64,000 nucleotides of DNA, taken from contig JAIYDW010000010.1 of the NCBI GenBank assembly GCA_027487315.1, forward strand, positions 1 to 64,000, given 5' to 3'. The notes beneath the pieces were generated by a model. That model was not told where the DNA came from, ran no database searches, and saw only the letters and a program-made list of their open reading frames with translations. Within the stretch, counting starts at the first letter, position 1; every line of letters starts with the position of its first letter. The translations under genes and the position numbers were made by a program. Source of the stretch: Verrucomicrobiaceae bacterium. Lineage in GTDB: Bacteria; Verrucomicrobiota; Verrucomicrobiia; Verrucomicrobiales; Verrucomicrobiaceae. Of this stretch, positions 1 through 8,353 are shown piece by piece.

Positions 1-127
1 AACACTACCACATCATTATGGAACGCGGTAGACCCAAAACAACCAAGCGAACCCTCAAACACGATTCGACTTCACCTTCATGTCGAGAACAGGCCGCTTC
101 ATCCGTACTAACTGAACTTGTCATTGC

Positions 128-2782
128 ATGCTTCGCCACTTCCTCGCCTGCTTTCTTTCCACCTCGCTTCTCGCTGCGCCACCGACGGCGTTTTTGGAGC
201 AGCATTGTTATGACTGCCATGATGCGAAGACGAAGAAGGGTAAACTCGATTTGACCGCCCTCAGCTTTGACGCGCAGCATGTGGACCTGCTTGTCAAAGT
301 TCATGATGCCGTGGAGCGAGGCGAGATGCCGCCGAAAAAGAAAAAGCAGCCTTCGGAGGCGGACAAGGCTGCGTTTGTGGGTGAGATGGACGCGAAACTG
401 ATGGCGCTGGCGAAGGCGGGCGATCAAGGACGCATTCGGATGCGGCGGATGACGCGGGTGGAGTTTCAAAACACGCTGCAGGACCTGCTGGCGCTGCCAC
501 GTCTCGACATCACGGCGCTGCTGCCGGCGGATGGTCGCGTGGCGGGCTATGACAAGATGGCGGGAGCGTTGGACATCTCGCCCGCGCATCTCGCGGCGTA
601 TGAGGAGGCCGTGGAGAAGGCGCTGGATGCGGCAATCGCCACGAGCAGTGCACCGCCGCGAGTCTTCAAGAAGCGCATCTATCCGGCGGGATTGTTCAAG
701 TTTGGCGGGAACCTGCTCCAGGGGCAGTTCGTGCTGCTGAAGGACAAGCAGCCTGACCCGGCGCTGCCGGTGCGTGGCGGCTTTGAGGACAAAAAAGGCC
801 ATGTGGGCGATGCGGGGCCGGACTTGGAAGAAAGACGCAAGCTGCTCGAAGCCGTGAAGAAATCGGAGAGCGCGGTCGGCTTGCTCAATCCGAATCTCGC
901 GGGCTATGAGGCGGCGATGAATGTGTCGCCGATCTACGCGGGCATGTATCGCATGAAGCTCTCGCTATGGGGCTTTCATTGGAACGAGGGCAAGCCGGAC
1001 CCTTGCGCCGCGCCCCAGGCTGCGGTGCTGCGGGCACATGAGGAGGGCAAGCAACAGGAAGGCGGGCGCTTGCTGAGGGCCTTCACCGCGCCGTCGATGC
1101 AGTCGAACGAGGAAGAGATCACCCAGTGGCTTGATGCGCATGAAAGCATCGTCTTTGATCCGGTTTCGATTCCCTGGAACGGCCTGCGCATCGGTCAAGT
1201 GGCCGGACGCGCGAAGAAACATGTGGGGCCTGGCGTGGCGATTGATTGGTTCGAGATCGAAGGGCCGATCAACGCCGTGTGGCCACCGGAGAGTCACAAG
1301 CGGCTCTTTGGAGACCTGCCGATCAAGCCTTGGCTGCAAGGAAGTGAGGCCGTGCCGCCCCAACGCGAGGAGGTGCGCAGCATCGGCGGCTATGTGCCGA
1401 GCATGCATTTCGATCTCACCCCGCAGGAGCGAAAGCCAGCGCTGGAGACCGTGCAATCGGCACAGCCTGAAGAAGATGCCCGCAAGCTGCTCACGACGTT
1501 TTTGCCGAAGGCGTTTCGTCGGGAGGTGAAGCCCGAAGAGATCGAGCCCTACGTGGTGCTGCTGCGCTCTCGTCTCGCCTCGAAGGACTGCTTTGAGGAC
1601 GCGATGCGGCGTGTGTATGTCGCGGTGCTCACCTCGCCGGAGTTTTTGTTTCATGCGCCGGATTCGCTCGCTTCGCGGCTCTCTTACTGGCTCTGGCACG
1701 GCCCACCCGATGCCGCATTGCTCGCCGCAGACCTTCAAAACCCGGCGGTACTCCACAAAGAGGTGGGTCGCCTGCTCACGGACAAACGCAGCGACCGCTT
1801 CATTGAGGACTTCACGAATCAATGGCTTGAACTCAGCCGTCTCGATGAAACCACGCCTGATCCGCAGCTTTACCCCGAGTATCGCTTTTTGCTCCACGAA
1901 GGCGTGGCGGCCGAGACGCGTGCCTTTTTGCGCGAACTCATCCAAAACGATCTCCCCATCACCGCGTTGCTCAAACCGGGCTTTGCCATGCTCACGCAGC
2001 GTCTCGCCGAGCACTACGGCATGAAGAACGTGCATGGTGTGGAGCCGCGCAAAGTGCCGCTGCCGCCGGAAAGCCTGCGCGGTGGCCTGCTCGGCCACGC
2101 GGCCATGCACAAGCTCACCGCCAATGGCACCACCACCTCGCCCGTGAAGCGCGGCGTGTGGGTGATGGATCGCGTGTTGAACGATCCCGCCCCACCACCG
2201 CCGCCCGGCATCTCCGCGGTCGATCCCGACACCCGCGGCACCACCACCGTGCGTGAGCAGCTCGAAAAACATCGCGCCGATGCAAGTTGTGCCGCCTGCC
2301 ACGCTAAGATTGACCCCGCAGGTTTCGCTCTCGAAGCCTTCGATCCCATCGGTGGTCTGCGCGACCGCTACCGCTCCAACGGCAAGGGCGACGAGCCACC
2401 CGAAAAGGGCAAAACAGCGTGGCGCGTGACTTACAAGCTCGGCCCCAAGGTCGATCCCAGCGGCGAGCTGCCCGATGGCCGCGCGTTCGCCGGCCCGCAG
2501 GAACTGGTACACCTGCTCACCTCATCTCCCGACCAGCTCGCCCGCGCCTTCACCGCCCACCTGTCCCGCTACGCCACCGGAGCCGAAGTCAGCTATGCCG
2601 ACCGAGCCGAAGTCCGCCGCATCGTCGAGAGCACGAAAAGCAGCGGGTATGGGATGCGATCGTTAATCCATGCGTTGGCTCGAAGCGAAGTCTTCATCGA
2701 CAACAGAGCCGAGCGCAGCGAGACAGACAGCCGAAGGCTGCCCGCAGGGAAGCGAAGCGCATCAATGGGGGCAAAAGAATGA
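128..2782 (+). CDS. DUF1592-type secreted cytochrome c-like protein
   Basis: An 884-residue exported protein of the Planctomycetes/Verrucomicrobia DUF1587-DUF1595-DUF1592-DUF1588-DUF1585 architecture. A signal peptide (MLRHFLACFLSTSLLAAP) is followed by a heme c site CYDCH near residue 27. A second CAACH site lies in the DUF1588 part near residue 720, followed by DPAGFALEAFDPIG. DUF1587 lies near residues 100-160, DUF1592 near 520-600 and DUF1585 near 790-865. Function is not established; members pair with DUF1552 proteins, as here, and are thought to act in periplasmic redox or polymer breakdown. The last 20-25 residues are encoded by what looks like an inserted repeat. Codon use moves from G-ending in the first half to C-ending in the second. 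Confidence 0.9.
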   Translation: MLRHFLACFLSTSLLAAPPTAFLEQHCYDCHDAKTKKGKLDLTALSFDAQHVDLLVKVHDAVERGEMPPKKKKQPSEADKAAFVGEMDAKLMALAKAGDQGRIRMRRMTRVEFQNTLQDLLALPRLDITALLPADGRVAGYDKMAGALDISPAHLAAYEEAVEKALDAAIATSSAPPRVFKKRIYPAGLFKFGGNLLQGQFVLLKDKQPDPALPVRGGFEDKKGHVGDAGPDLEERRKLLEAVKKSESAVGLLNPNLAGYEAAMNVSPIYAGMYRMKLSLWGFHWNEGKPDPCAAPQAAVLRAHEEGKQQEGGRLLRAFTAPSMQSNEEEITQWLDAHESIVFDPVSIPWNGLRIGQVAGRAKKHVGPGVAIDWFEIEGPINAVWPPESHKRLFGDLPIKPWLQGSEAVPPQREEVRSIGGYVPSMHFDLTPQERKPALETVQSAQPEEDARKLLTTFLPKAFRREVKPEEIEPYVVLLRSRLASKDCFEDAMRRVYVAVLTSPEFLFHAPDSLASRLSYWLWHGPPDAALLAADLQNPAVLHKEVGRLLTDKRSDRFIEDFTNQWLELSRLDETTPDPQLYPEYRFLLHEGVAAETRAFLRELIQNDLPITALLKPGFAMLTQRLAEHYGMKNVHGVEPRKVPLPPESLRGGLLGHAAMHKLTANGTTTSPVKRGVWVMDRVLNDPAPPPPPGISAVDPDTRGTTTVREQLEKHRADASCAACHAKIDPAGFALEAFDPIGGLRDRYRSNGKGDEPPEKGKTAWRVTYKLGPKVDPSGELPDGRAFAGPQELVHLLTSSPDQLARAFTAHLSRYATGAEVSYADRAEVRRIVESTKSSGYGMRSLIHALARSEVFIDNRAERSETDSRRLPAGKRSASMGAKE

Positions 2783-2830
2783 ACTGACTTTGACCGATGA
2801 ATCCTATTCTCATGCCCCCATTCTTTTGCC
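2705..2830. repeat. REP-like repeat with inverted arms at the DUF1592/DUF1552 junction
   Basis: A 12-bp sequence, GGCAAAAGAATG at 2770-2781, is present in inverted form at 2819-2830, 37 bp apart. Just upstream, 2728-2740 can fold as CAGCC-GAA-GGCTG. The left part lies inside the 3' end of the DUF1592 gene and encodes a basic, non-conserved tail, and the stop codon follows directly. This looks like a short dispersed intergenic repeat that entered the gene end; the repetitive nature in the genome is inferred, since only one copy is in the window. Confidence 0.45.
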
Positions 2831-2840
2831 TACCTCATCC

Positions 2841-4070
2841 ATGAACCGCCGAAACTTCCTCCGCGCTGCTGGCGCTTGCCTCGCTTTGCCTTCCATCGGG
2901 CGTGCGGCTGAAAAGCTGCCTCCCAAGCGGCTTTTCGCCATTCATGTGCCGCTGGGCATGATGCCGCAGTTCTTTTTCCCAAAGGCAGGCGAGACCTCCA
3001 GCCCCTATCTCGACCTCATCGCCGCGCATCGTCCGCACTTCACCACTTTCAGTGGCCTTTCGCATCCCGGCGTGGATGGCAATCACCACGCGGGCCAGTG
3101 CTTCCTCACGGGTGCGCCGCATCCGGGGCAGCCGACCTTCCGCAACAGCCTCTCGCTCGATCAACTTGTCGCGGAGCAGATCGGACTCGACACGCGCTTT
3201 CCCTCGCTCGCCGTTTCGGTGCGCAAGGGCGAGCACTATGCCGACTCCATCGCCGTCTCGCGCTCCGGCGTTGTTTTGCCTTCGGAGACCAGCGCCGAGA
3301 GGCTTTATCGACGCTTGTTCGTCGCCGGAACGCCCGAGGAAAAAGCCGCGACCATGCGCCGCATCGAAGCCGGCGGCAGCGTGCTCGATCTGATCCTCGA
3401 CAAAGCCAAGCGACTCGAAAAAAGCACCGCCTCGGAGGATCGGGCGCGACTGGAGCAATACTTCCAAAGCGTGCGCGAACTCGAAGGCCGCCTCCAGCGC
3501 AACATCGAATGGGAAAACCGCCCCAAGCCCAAAGTGGACTACCCGCAGCCCAAGGACATCGCCGATGCCAATGAGGTCATCGCAAGGTCTAAACTCATGT
3601 TTGACCTCATCCGCCTCGCCTTGCAGACGGACAGCACGCGCGTCGTCACGCTTTCGCTCAGCACCTTCAGCGTCGTGCCACATGTTCCCGGCGTGAAGAG
3701 CGAAACCCACGGACTCACCCACCACGGCAACGAACCCGACAAGATCGCTGAGTTGAAGAAGATCGAAGAAGCCCAGATGACGGCCTTCGGCGATCTCCTG
3801 AAAGCGTTTCAATCCGTCAACGAAACCGGCGGCAGCTTGCTCGACCGCACCCAGATCCTCTACGGAAGCTGCCTCGGCAACGCCAACTCCCACAGCAACC
3901 AAAACCTCCCGCTCATCCTCGCCGGTGGCGGCTTCAAACACGGCCAACACCTCGCCTTCGACACCACCAACAACACGCCAGTGGCGAACCTCTTCGTGTC
4001 CATGCTTCAAAACCTGAGCATCGAGGCGGACAAGTTCAGCAGCAGCACTGGCACAATGAGCGGGGTTTGA
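2841..4070 (+). CDS. DUF1552 domain-containing Tat-exported protein
   Basis: A 409-residue protein of the DUF1552 family, which almost always sits beside DUF1592 cytochrome-like genes, as here. The chosen ATG gives a twin-arginine type leader (MNRRNFLRAAGACLALP); a start further upstream would lie inside the neighbouring coding region and repeat. The body has the family features: an early VPLGMMPQFFFPK segment, a GLSHPGVDGNHHAGQCFLTG segment, and a C-terminal DRTQILYGSCLGNANSHSN segment. The fold resembles the sulfatase/DUF1501 group. Biochemical function is unknown; it probably works in the periplasm together with the upstream cytochrome, in one transcript. Confidence 0.88.
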   Translation: MNRRNFLRAAGACLALPSIGRAAEKLPPKRLFAIHVPLGMMPQFFFPKAGETSSPYLDLIAAHRPHFTTFSGLSHPGVDGNHHAGQCFLTGAPHPGQPTFRNSLSLDQLVAEQIGLDTRFPSLAVSVRKGEHYADSIAVSRSGVVLPSETSAERLYRRLFVAGTPEEKAATMRRIEAGGSVLDLILDKAKRLEKSTASEDRARLEQYFQSVRELEGRLQRNIEWENRPKPKVDYPQPKDIADANEVIARSKLMFDLIRLALQTDSTRVVTLSLSTFSVVPHVPGVKSETHGLTHHGNEPDKIAELKKIEEAQMTAFGDLLKAFQSVNETGGSLLDRTQILYGSCLGNANSHSNQNLPLILAGGGFKHGQHLAFDTTNNTPVANLFVSMLQNLSIEADKFSSSTGTMSGV

Positions 4071-4157
4071 GCACCTAGAGATTCTCTAGACCGCATTTGA
4101 CGAATCGCTTTTTGAGACCGTATTTATTGGGCTGGAAATAGACCTAAACGATAACCG

Positions 4158-4730
4158 ATGGAACGCAGCGAATCAAAAAACCGCTTGTCTGCCGTGCAGA
4201 GCCAAAAACTACTCTTCGACTTGAAGACACGCTTCGAAACGCACAAGCAGCGCCACTTAAATCTTTCGTGGGCAAAACTAGAAACTAAACTCAACGCCAA
4301 TCCTGGCAAACTTTGGTCTCTTTATCAAATGGATCAGACGGGCGGAGAGCCAGACGTCGTGAGTTACGACGAAAACACGGGGGAATTTGTATTCATGGAC
4401 TGCTCACCCGAGAGCCCAAAAGGCAGAGTCGCGGTTTGCTATGACAAAGAAGGCCTGGAATCTCGGAAAGAACACAAGCCTAAAACCAGTGCGATCGAAA
4501 TGGCAAACCGCATGGGAATTGATCTCCTAACCGAAAAGCAGTATCGCGACTTGCAGAAGCTTGGTGAATTTGATCTCAGAACGTCTAGCTGGGTGCTGAC
4601 ACCTGCTGGAATTCGAAATCTGGGCGGCGCCCTTTTTGGTGATCGTCGCTTTGGCCAGGTCTTCATCTACCACAACGGAGCTCAATCCTATTACAGCTCA
4701 AGAGCATTCAGAGGCTCATTAAGAGTGTAA
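4158..4730 (+). CDS. DUF4256 domain-containing protein
   Basis: A 190-residue soluble protein matching the DUF4256 family in length and in its conserved blocks: an early LLFDLKTRFE helix, the GGEPDVVSYDE segment, FMDCSPESPKGR, and the WVLTPAGIRNLGGALFGDRRFG and FIYHNGAQSYYSSRAFRG ends. The family is widely distributed in bacteria and has no proven activity. It stands alone here, with an 87-bp gap from the DUF1552 gene and a convergent neighbour downstream, so the context does not suggest a role. Confidence 0.85.
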   Translation: MERSESKNRLSAVQSQKLLFDLKTRFETHKQRHLNLSWAKLETKLNANPGKLWSLYQMDQTGGEPDVVSYDENTGEFVFMDCSPESPKGRVAVCYDKEGLESRKEHKPKTSAIEMANRMGIDLLTEKQYRDLQKLGEFDLRTSSWVLTPAGIRNLGGALFGDRRFGQVFIYHNGAQSYYSSRAFRGSLRV

Positions 4731-4753
4731 CTCGTTCCCCGATAAAATGCCGA

Positions 4754-6982
4754 CTATTGCGGATCGATTTGGATAAACAATCGCTTGGTCATATCCTGAA
4801 ATGTCGAGTTCCAGGCCCCACCCTCTTCCCTCTCCAACCACAGCCGCCGGGGCACCTGAGGAGTCCAAAAATCTTGCCACCCGAAGGCCGCTTCCATGCC
4901 ATCACGCTTAAGCAACAAAGCCTCGCCATTCCGGCCGCAGAAATGGGTACTCATAACAATCGTTCTTGTGCCCTGGGGAGGATGTAATAGCGAGATACCA
5001 GGAAGACCCTCCCAGGACACAGGATCCGCTCCAAAGGCATCAAGCAGTGTCGGCATCAAATCAAGATGGGATGCCGAAGCTACCTCCGGCCCTCTACCAA
5101 TACCCATTTGGATAGGCCACTTGATCAGAATCGGAACCCGAGTTTGCGGTTCGTTTAGCATGGTTCCGTGAAACCAACTTCCCTGCTCCTTGAACTCCTC
5201 CCCATGATCACCTGTCACAATGATCAACGCGTTGTCGTATCTCCCCTTGGTTTTTAGCCAACCAATGAATTCGCCAAGTTGCAAGTCCACCCATGAAACT
5301 GAATTCCAAAACCGATGTTTGATGCGTTGCGTCTGCTCATACGACGGCCTCATAGGGAAGATCGGATTCTCCTCATAATCAGCAAATGGCGGCCTAAAAC
5401 TCACTCCCCACTTGTAGTTGTAGTGCGTGGAGTCCATACTAGAAATCGCGAAAAGCCCCCCCTGTTCCCGACCAGCAATGGACTGCTTTAGCCGATTCAG
5501 CATTCGCACTTCCCGTTCAGGGACCTTGAAAAAATTTTCCGAACTCTCACCGTCCACATGCTCCATCACATCAACTTGGTGAGGCTCTCCAAAGTTGCCC
5601 GCGATCATATCCATGTAGTCAAAGTTATTGACCATTCGCACTTCGATCCGATAGCCCGCTGACTTTAACATCATTGGCATCGGAGCCAGCTCTCTTCGTG
5701 ATCGAGCCTCCACCATAAACACCGGAAGGCGCCCGCTCAATACCGAGAACCACGACTGATGAGTGACATTAGAAGCAGCCCAGGTTTCCCCTAAATCTTG
5801 GCACTCCTTTTTCTTCCATTCGGACAGGAAGGGCGCAATCTCGGGATTCAAGACATCATCGCGAAGCGACTCAACAAAGAACAAAAAAACATCTGGTTTA
5901 AGCTTCCCCTCAGGAAGGGTGACATTTGGTTTCGGGTTAGCCCATTCCACCTCGTAAGAAGCTAGACCCGGCTGGGGTTCCACCCATGTCATCCGCCGAT
6001 GAAACGCCTTCCTCTCCCACCAGCGCCATGCACGAACTTTAAACACAGATCCTGCAACCTGGTCGACCTGAAGCACCAACCACGCTGCGCAGGTGATCAC
6101 CCCTAACCTAAGCGGACTAACCCTCCAACCTCCCTTCTCAGAAAGCCAACCACAAAGCCGGAACAAGCCCCCTGTTAACGCCAGCACAGCTATCAAACCG
6201 AGCACTGTTTTCTCGTTCAGTTCCATGCCTCCCGCTGCCCATGCTCGCTCGACTTCAAATCGCCCTCCAACCTCCAATTCGCCAAACATCTCCATGATCC
6301 CCTTCCCCCACCAAATCCTCAAGGCCGTATTGATGATGACCACCACTGGCGTCAGCATGACTACCGCCCACGCAAGAACCCTTCCCAACAACGGAGTCCA
6401 GCGATCATGCCAAACCATCAGCAAAGCAACGCCACCGGTAATCACCGCATGCGTCAAGAATCGTGCCAAAAAAGCATCCGCCATTTCAAGCCAACCTGGC
6501 GGTGCCTCTCGAAGCAAGACAGTATCGCAAAGCACCCAAACACCAAACCACACCAGCCAAAACCAGGTATTCCAAGGCTTGGGTGTCATCCAAAATGCCA
6601 TCAAATCTCGCCAACGTTTCGGAAGCTCAGTTATCGCCCCTGCTAAGGCGGGCAAAGTCCACGCCAGCCAGCCTGTCCAAAACAAACCTCTCGAAACCCA
6701 CGCAAGTAGACCCGCCACACTCCACAGACAAATCAGCACCGCCCCACTTCGCTTTCCCTCCCGAGCCGCATTCCACCACCAGCCACCTAGCAAACTTCCG
6801 ATCAACGCCCACTTGATGAGTTCATAGCCCTCCATCATCAAATGGCCCCGCTTTGGTCGAAGATCGATTTCCAACCAAGGAATCGACCAATCATGACGAA
6901 AGCTTACCAGCATTGCCAAGACAGACCCAACCCACGCAAGCAACCGCCAAACACAAAAGTTCCTGTCGTTTTCGGCATCCAT
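4754..6982 (-). CDS. Polytopic membrane sulfatase / LTA synthase-like phosphotransferase
   Basis: A 742-residue inner-membrane protein. The first 310 residues contain about eight or nine hydrophobic segments (for example near 11-28, 55-71, 79-96, 136-155, 172-190, 201-222, 259-278 and 291-308). An alkaline-phosphatase-superfamily domain follows, facing the periplasm. Visible metal-site motifs are VESLRDD (370-376), a candidate nucleophile Thr407 in SNVTHQS, and TGDHGEEF (590-597) with FHG at 604-606. A Thr nucleophile fits lipoteichoic acid synthase, phosphoethanolamine transferase or YejM-like proteins rather than true sulfatases, which use formylglycine. It begins 3 bp after the adenylate-forming ligase and is surely co-transcribed, suggesting it modifies or transfers an envelope product of this locus. 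Confidence 0.8.
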   Translation of the reverse strand: MDAENDRNFCVWRLLAWVGSVLAMLVSFRHDWSIPWLEIDLRPKRGHLMMEGYELIKWALIGSLLGGWWWNAAREGKRSGAVLICLWSVAGLLAWVSRGLFWTGWLAWTLPALAGAITELPKRWRDLMAFWMTPKPWNTWFWLVWFGVWVLCDTVLLREAPPGWLEMADAFLARFLTHAVITGGVALLMVWHDRWTPLLGRVLAWAVVMLTPVVVIINTALRIWWGKGIMEMFGELEVGGRFEVERAWAAGGMELNEKTVLGLIAVLALTGGLFRLCGWLSEKGGWRVSPLRLGVITCAAWLVLQVDQVAGSVFKVRAWRWWERKAFHRRMTWVEPQPGLASYEVEWANPKPNVTLPEGKLKPDVFLFFVESLRDDVLNPEIAPFLSEWKKKECQDLGETWAASNVTHQSWFSVLSGRLPVFMVEARSRRELAPMPMMLKSAGYRIEVRMVNNFDYMDMIAGNFGEPHQVDVMEHVDGESSENFFKVPEREVRMLNRLKQSIAGREQGGLFAISSMDSTHYNYKWGVSFRPPFADYEENPIFPMRPSYEQTQRIKHRFWNSVSWVDLQLGEFIGWLKTKGRYDNALIIVTGDHGEEFKEQGSWFHGTMLNEPQTRVPILIKWPIQMGIGRGPEVASASHLDLMPTLLDAFGADPVSWEGLPGISLLHPPQGTRTIVMSTHFCGRNGEALLLKRDGMEAAFGWQDFWTPQVPRRLWLEREEGGAWNSTFQDMTKRLFIQIDPQ

Positions 6983-6985
6983 ACC

Positions 6986-8263
6986 TTAGTGAACCGTCAC
7001 CCCTAGAAATCGTTTACGCCATAACGCCCGAGGTAACTTGCCGCGTTCATCAGGCAATACTTGGCTCGTTTTCCACCATCGTCGAGGCACCTGCCAGCTA
7101 GGTAACGTTTTTCCTAACTCCGTCTGCAATGCCTCATGACTCATTCCTTCGTCCATGTTCACACAGGCTACAATTTCTTCGACTCGAGTTGAATCGGAAC
7201 TCGCCACTCCAAACACCACACAATAGCGAACACCAGGGCACCTGAGCAAAGCCGCTTCGATCACTTGGGGAGAAACCTTTCTTCCCGCAATATGAATGGT
7301 ATCCGTGAGTCGTCCCTCCAAATAGACAGTATCATTCTGCAATCGCGCTAAATCAGTCGTTCTGAAGACACCCCCGCTAAGCGATTCGCTGGCACCATGA
7401 TAGGATCGCGCCACCGCTGCGCTCTGAACCTCCAAACAACCATCATCGCCAATTTTGAGTGCCACCCCTTTCATTGCTCGACCCGCCAGGTCAGCCGACT
7501 CACGAGGTGTACTTGTCGAATCATAAGCAATGCCTCCACATTCACTTGATCCATAGAAATTGTGGACCTTCAGCCCTGCACGATCAAAAATCGAAATCTC
7601 CAACTCCAATGGCATAGGAGCACCAGCTGTGATCGCACAAGAGATATTGGCTGGCAACAAAATCCCTGCCTGATGCCACGCCCTCCACATGGCAGGAACC
7701 GCTGGCAAAGTCACCTTGCCCATCTCTGCAAACGCTCTCCGCAAGGTGCCGGGCAACGGGTCACCAAGGGCAATCATTGGCATTCCTTTCAGCAGCATGG
7801 GCAACACCAGATTGGAGAACCCGTACGAGTGCGCCATCGAGATCACCCCCAAGTTCGGCGCTGTTCTCTGCAAACCCATCGTCTCCCAGATCTGCTCACA
7901 ATCTGCCACCAATTGACTTGCCTCAAAATACACGCGCCGCGGCTCGCCGGTAGATCCTGATGTTGTTTTGATATGAACGACACCCTCTGGCACCTCCTCT
8001 GAGTCATCTACCCAGTCGAAAGCCCGCTCCATTGGCACCAAAACAGCCCCATCTCTCCAAGCCTGCAAAGTTTTCACCACGAACGCCACGGCACCACCTT
8101 CAACTGCGTTCGGAACCGACCGACCCACTTTTATTCTCGGTAACCCCCGGACCGCTTCATCCAGCTGCCCAAATGTCCACGACTTTCCCGTAGCCTCCTC
8201 TCGGATGGCCCAAGCCCCCCGATTCTCAGCACACGTATCAAGCCACCGCTCGTAAAGCTCCAT
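6986..8263 (-). CDS. Acyl-adenylate (AMP-dependent) ligase
   Basis: A 425-residue ANL-superfamily adenylate-forming enzyme. Visible signatures are the P-loop-like IKTTSGSTGEPRRVYF near residue 95, the HNFYGSSECGG motif near 230, and TDLARLQNDTVYLEGRLTDTI with IAGRKVSPQVIEAAL near 310-340, which correspond to the A7/A8 motifs. The C-terminal lid is short (CVNMDEG..LPSWQVPRRW), and the protein is smaller than typical acyl-CoA ligases (over 500 residues), as in small ligases that load acyl carrier proteins. The ATG at 8263 was chosen because upstream residues show no conservation pattern. It faces the ketosynthase operon across a 90-bp divergent spacer, so it probably activates the starter acid for the ACP encoded there. 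Confidence 0.85.
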   Translation of the reverse strand: MELYERWLDTCAENRGAWAIREEATGKSWTFGQLDEAVRGLPRIKVGRSVPNAVEGGAVAFVVKTLQAWRDGAVLVPMERAFDWVDDSEEVPEGVVHIKTTSGSTGEPRRVYFEASQLVADCEQIWETMGLQRTAPNLGVISMAHSYGFSNLVLPMLLKGMPMIALGDPLPGTLRRAFAEMGKVTLPAVPAMWRAWHQAGILLPANISCAITAGAPMPLELEISIFDRAGLKVHNFYGSSECGGIAYDSTSTPRESADLAGRAMKGVALKIGDDGCLEVQSAAVARSYHGASESLSGGVFRTTDLARLQNDTVYLEGRLTDTIHIAGRKVSPQVIEAALLRCPGVRYCVVFGVASSDSTRVEEIVACVNMDEGMSHEALQTELGKTLPSWQVPRRWWKTSQVLPDERGKLPRALWRKRFLGVTVH

Positions 8264-8275
8264 AGACCTCACCTT

Positions 8276-8289
8276 CGCGAAACTTCGCG
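8276..8289. promoter_or_regulatory. Candidate operator dyad in the divergent ligase/ketosynthase spacer
   Basis: CGCGAA-AC-TTCGCG is a perfect 6-bp inverted repeat with a 2-bp spacer, in the 90-bp gap between the ligase start (8263) and the ketosynthase start (8354). A consensus-like -35 hexamer TTGACA lies at 8306-8311 for the plus-strand operon, although the -10 at the right spacing (TGGGAT) is poor. The position suits one regulator controlling both transcription units. This is read from the sequence only. Confidence 0.3.
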
Positions 8290-8353
8290 CTAGAATCAAG
8301 CATCCTTGACACGACTTCAGTTGCCTGTTGGGATTCCAAACGTAGAAACAAGG

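Noticed and set aside
965..2512. Minus-strand open frame of 515 codons over the DUF1592 gene
   Set aside because: No domain pattern; it lies opposite a recognisable gene and results from high GC content.
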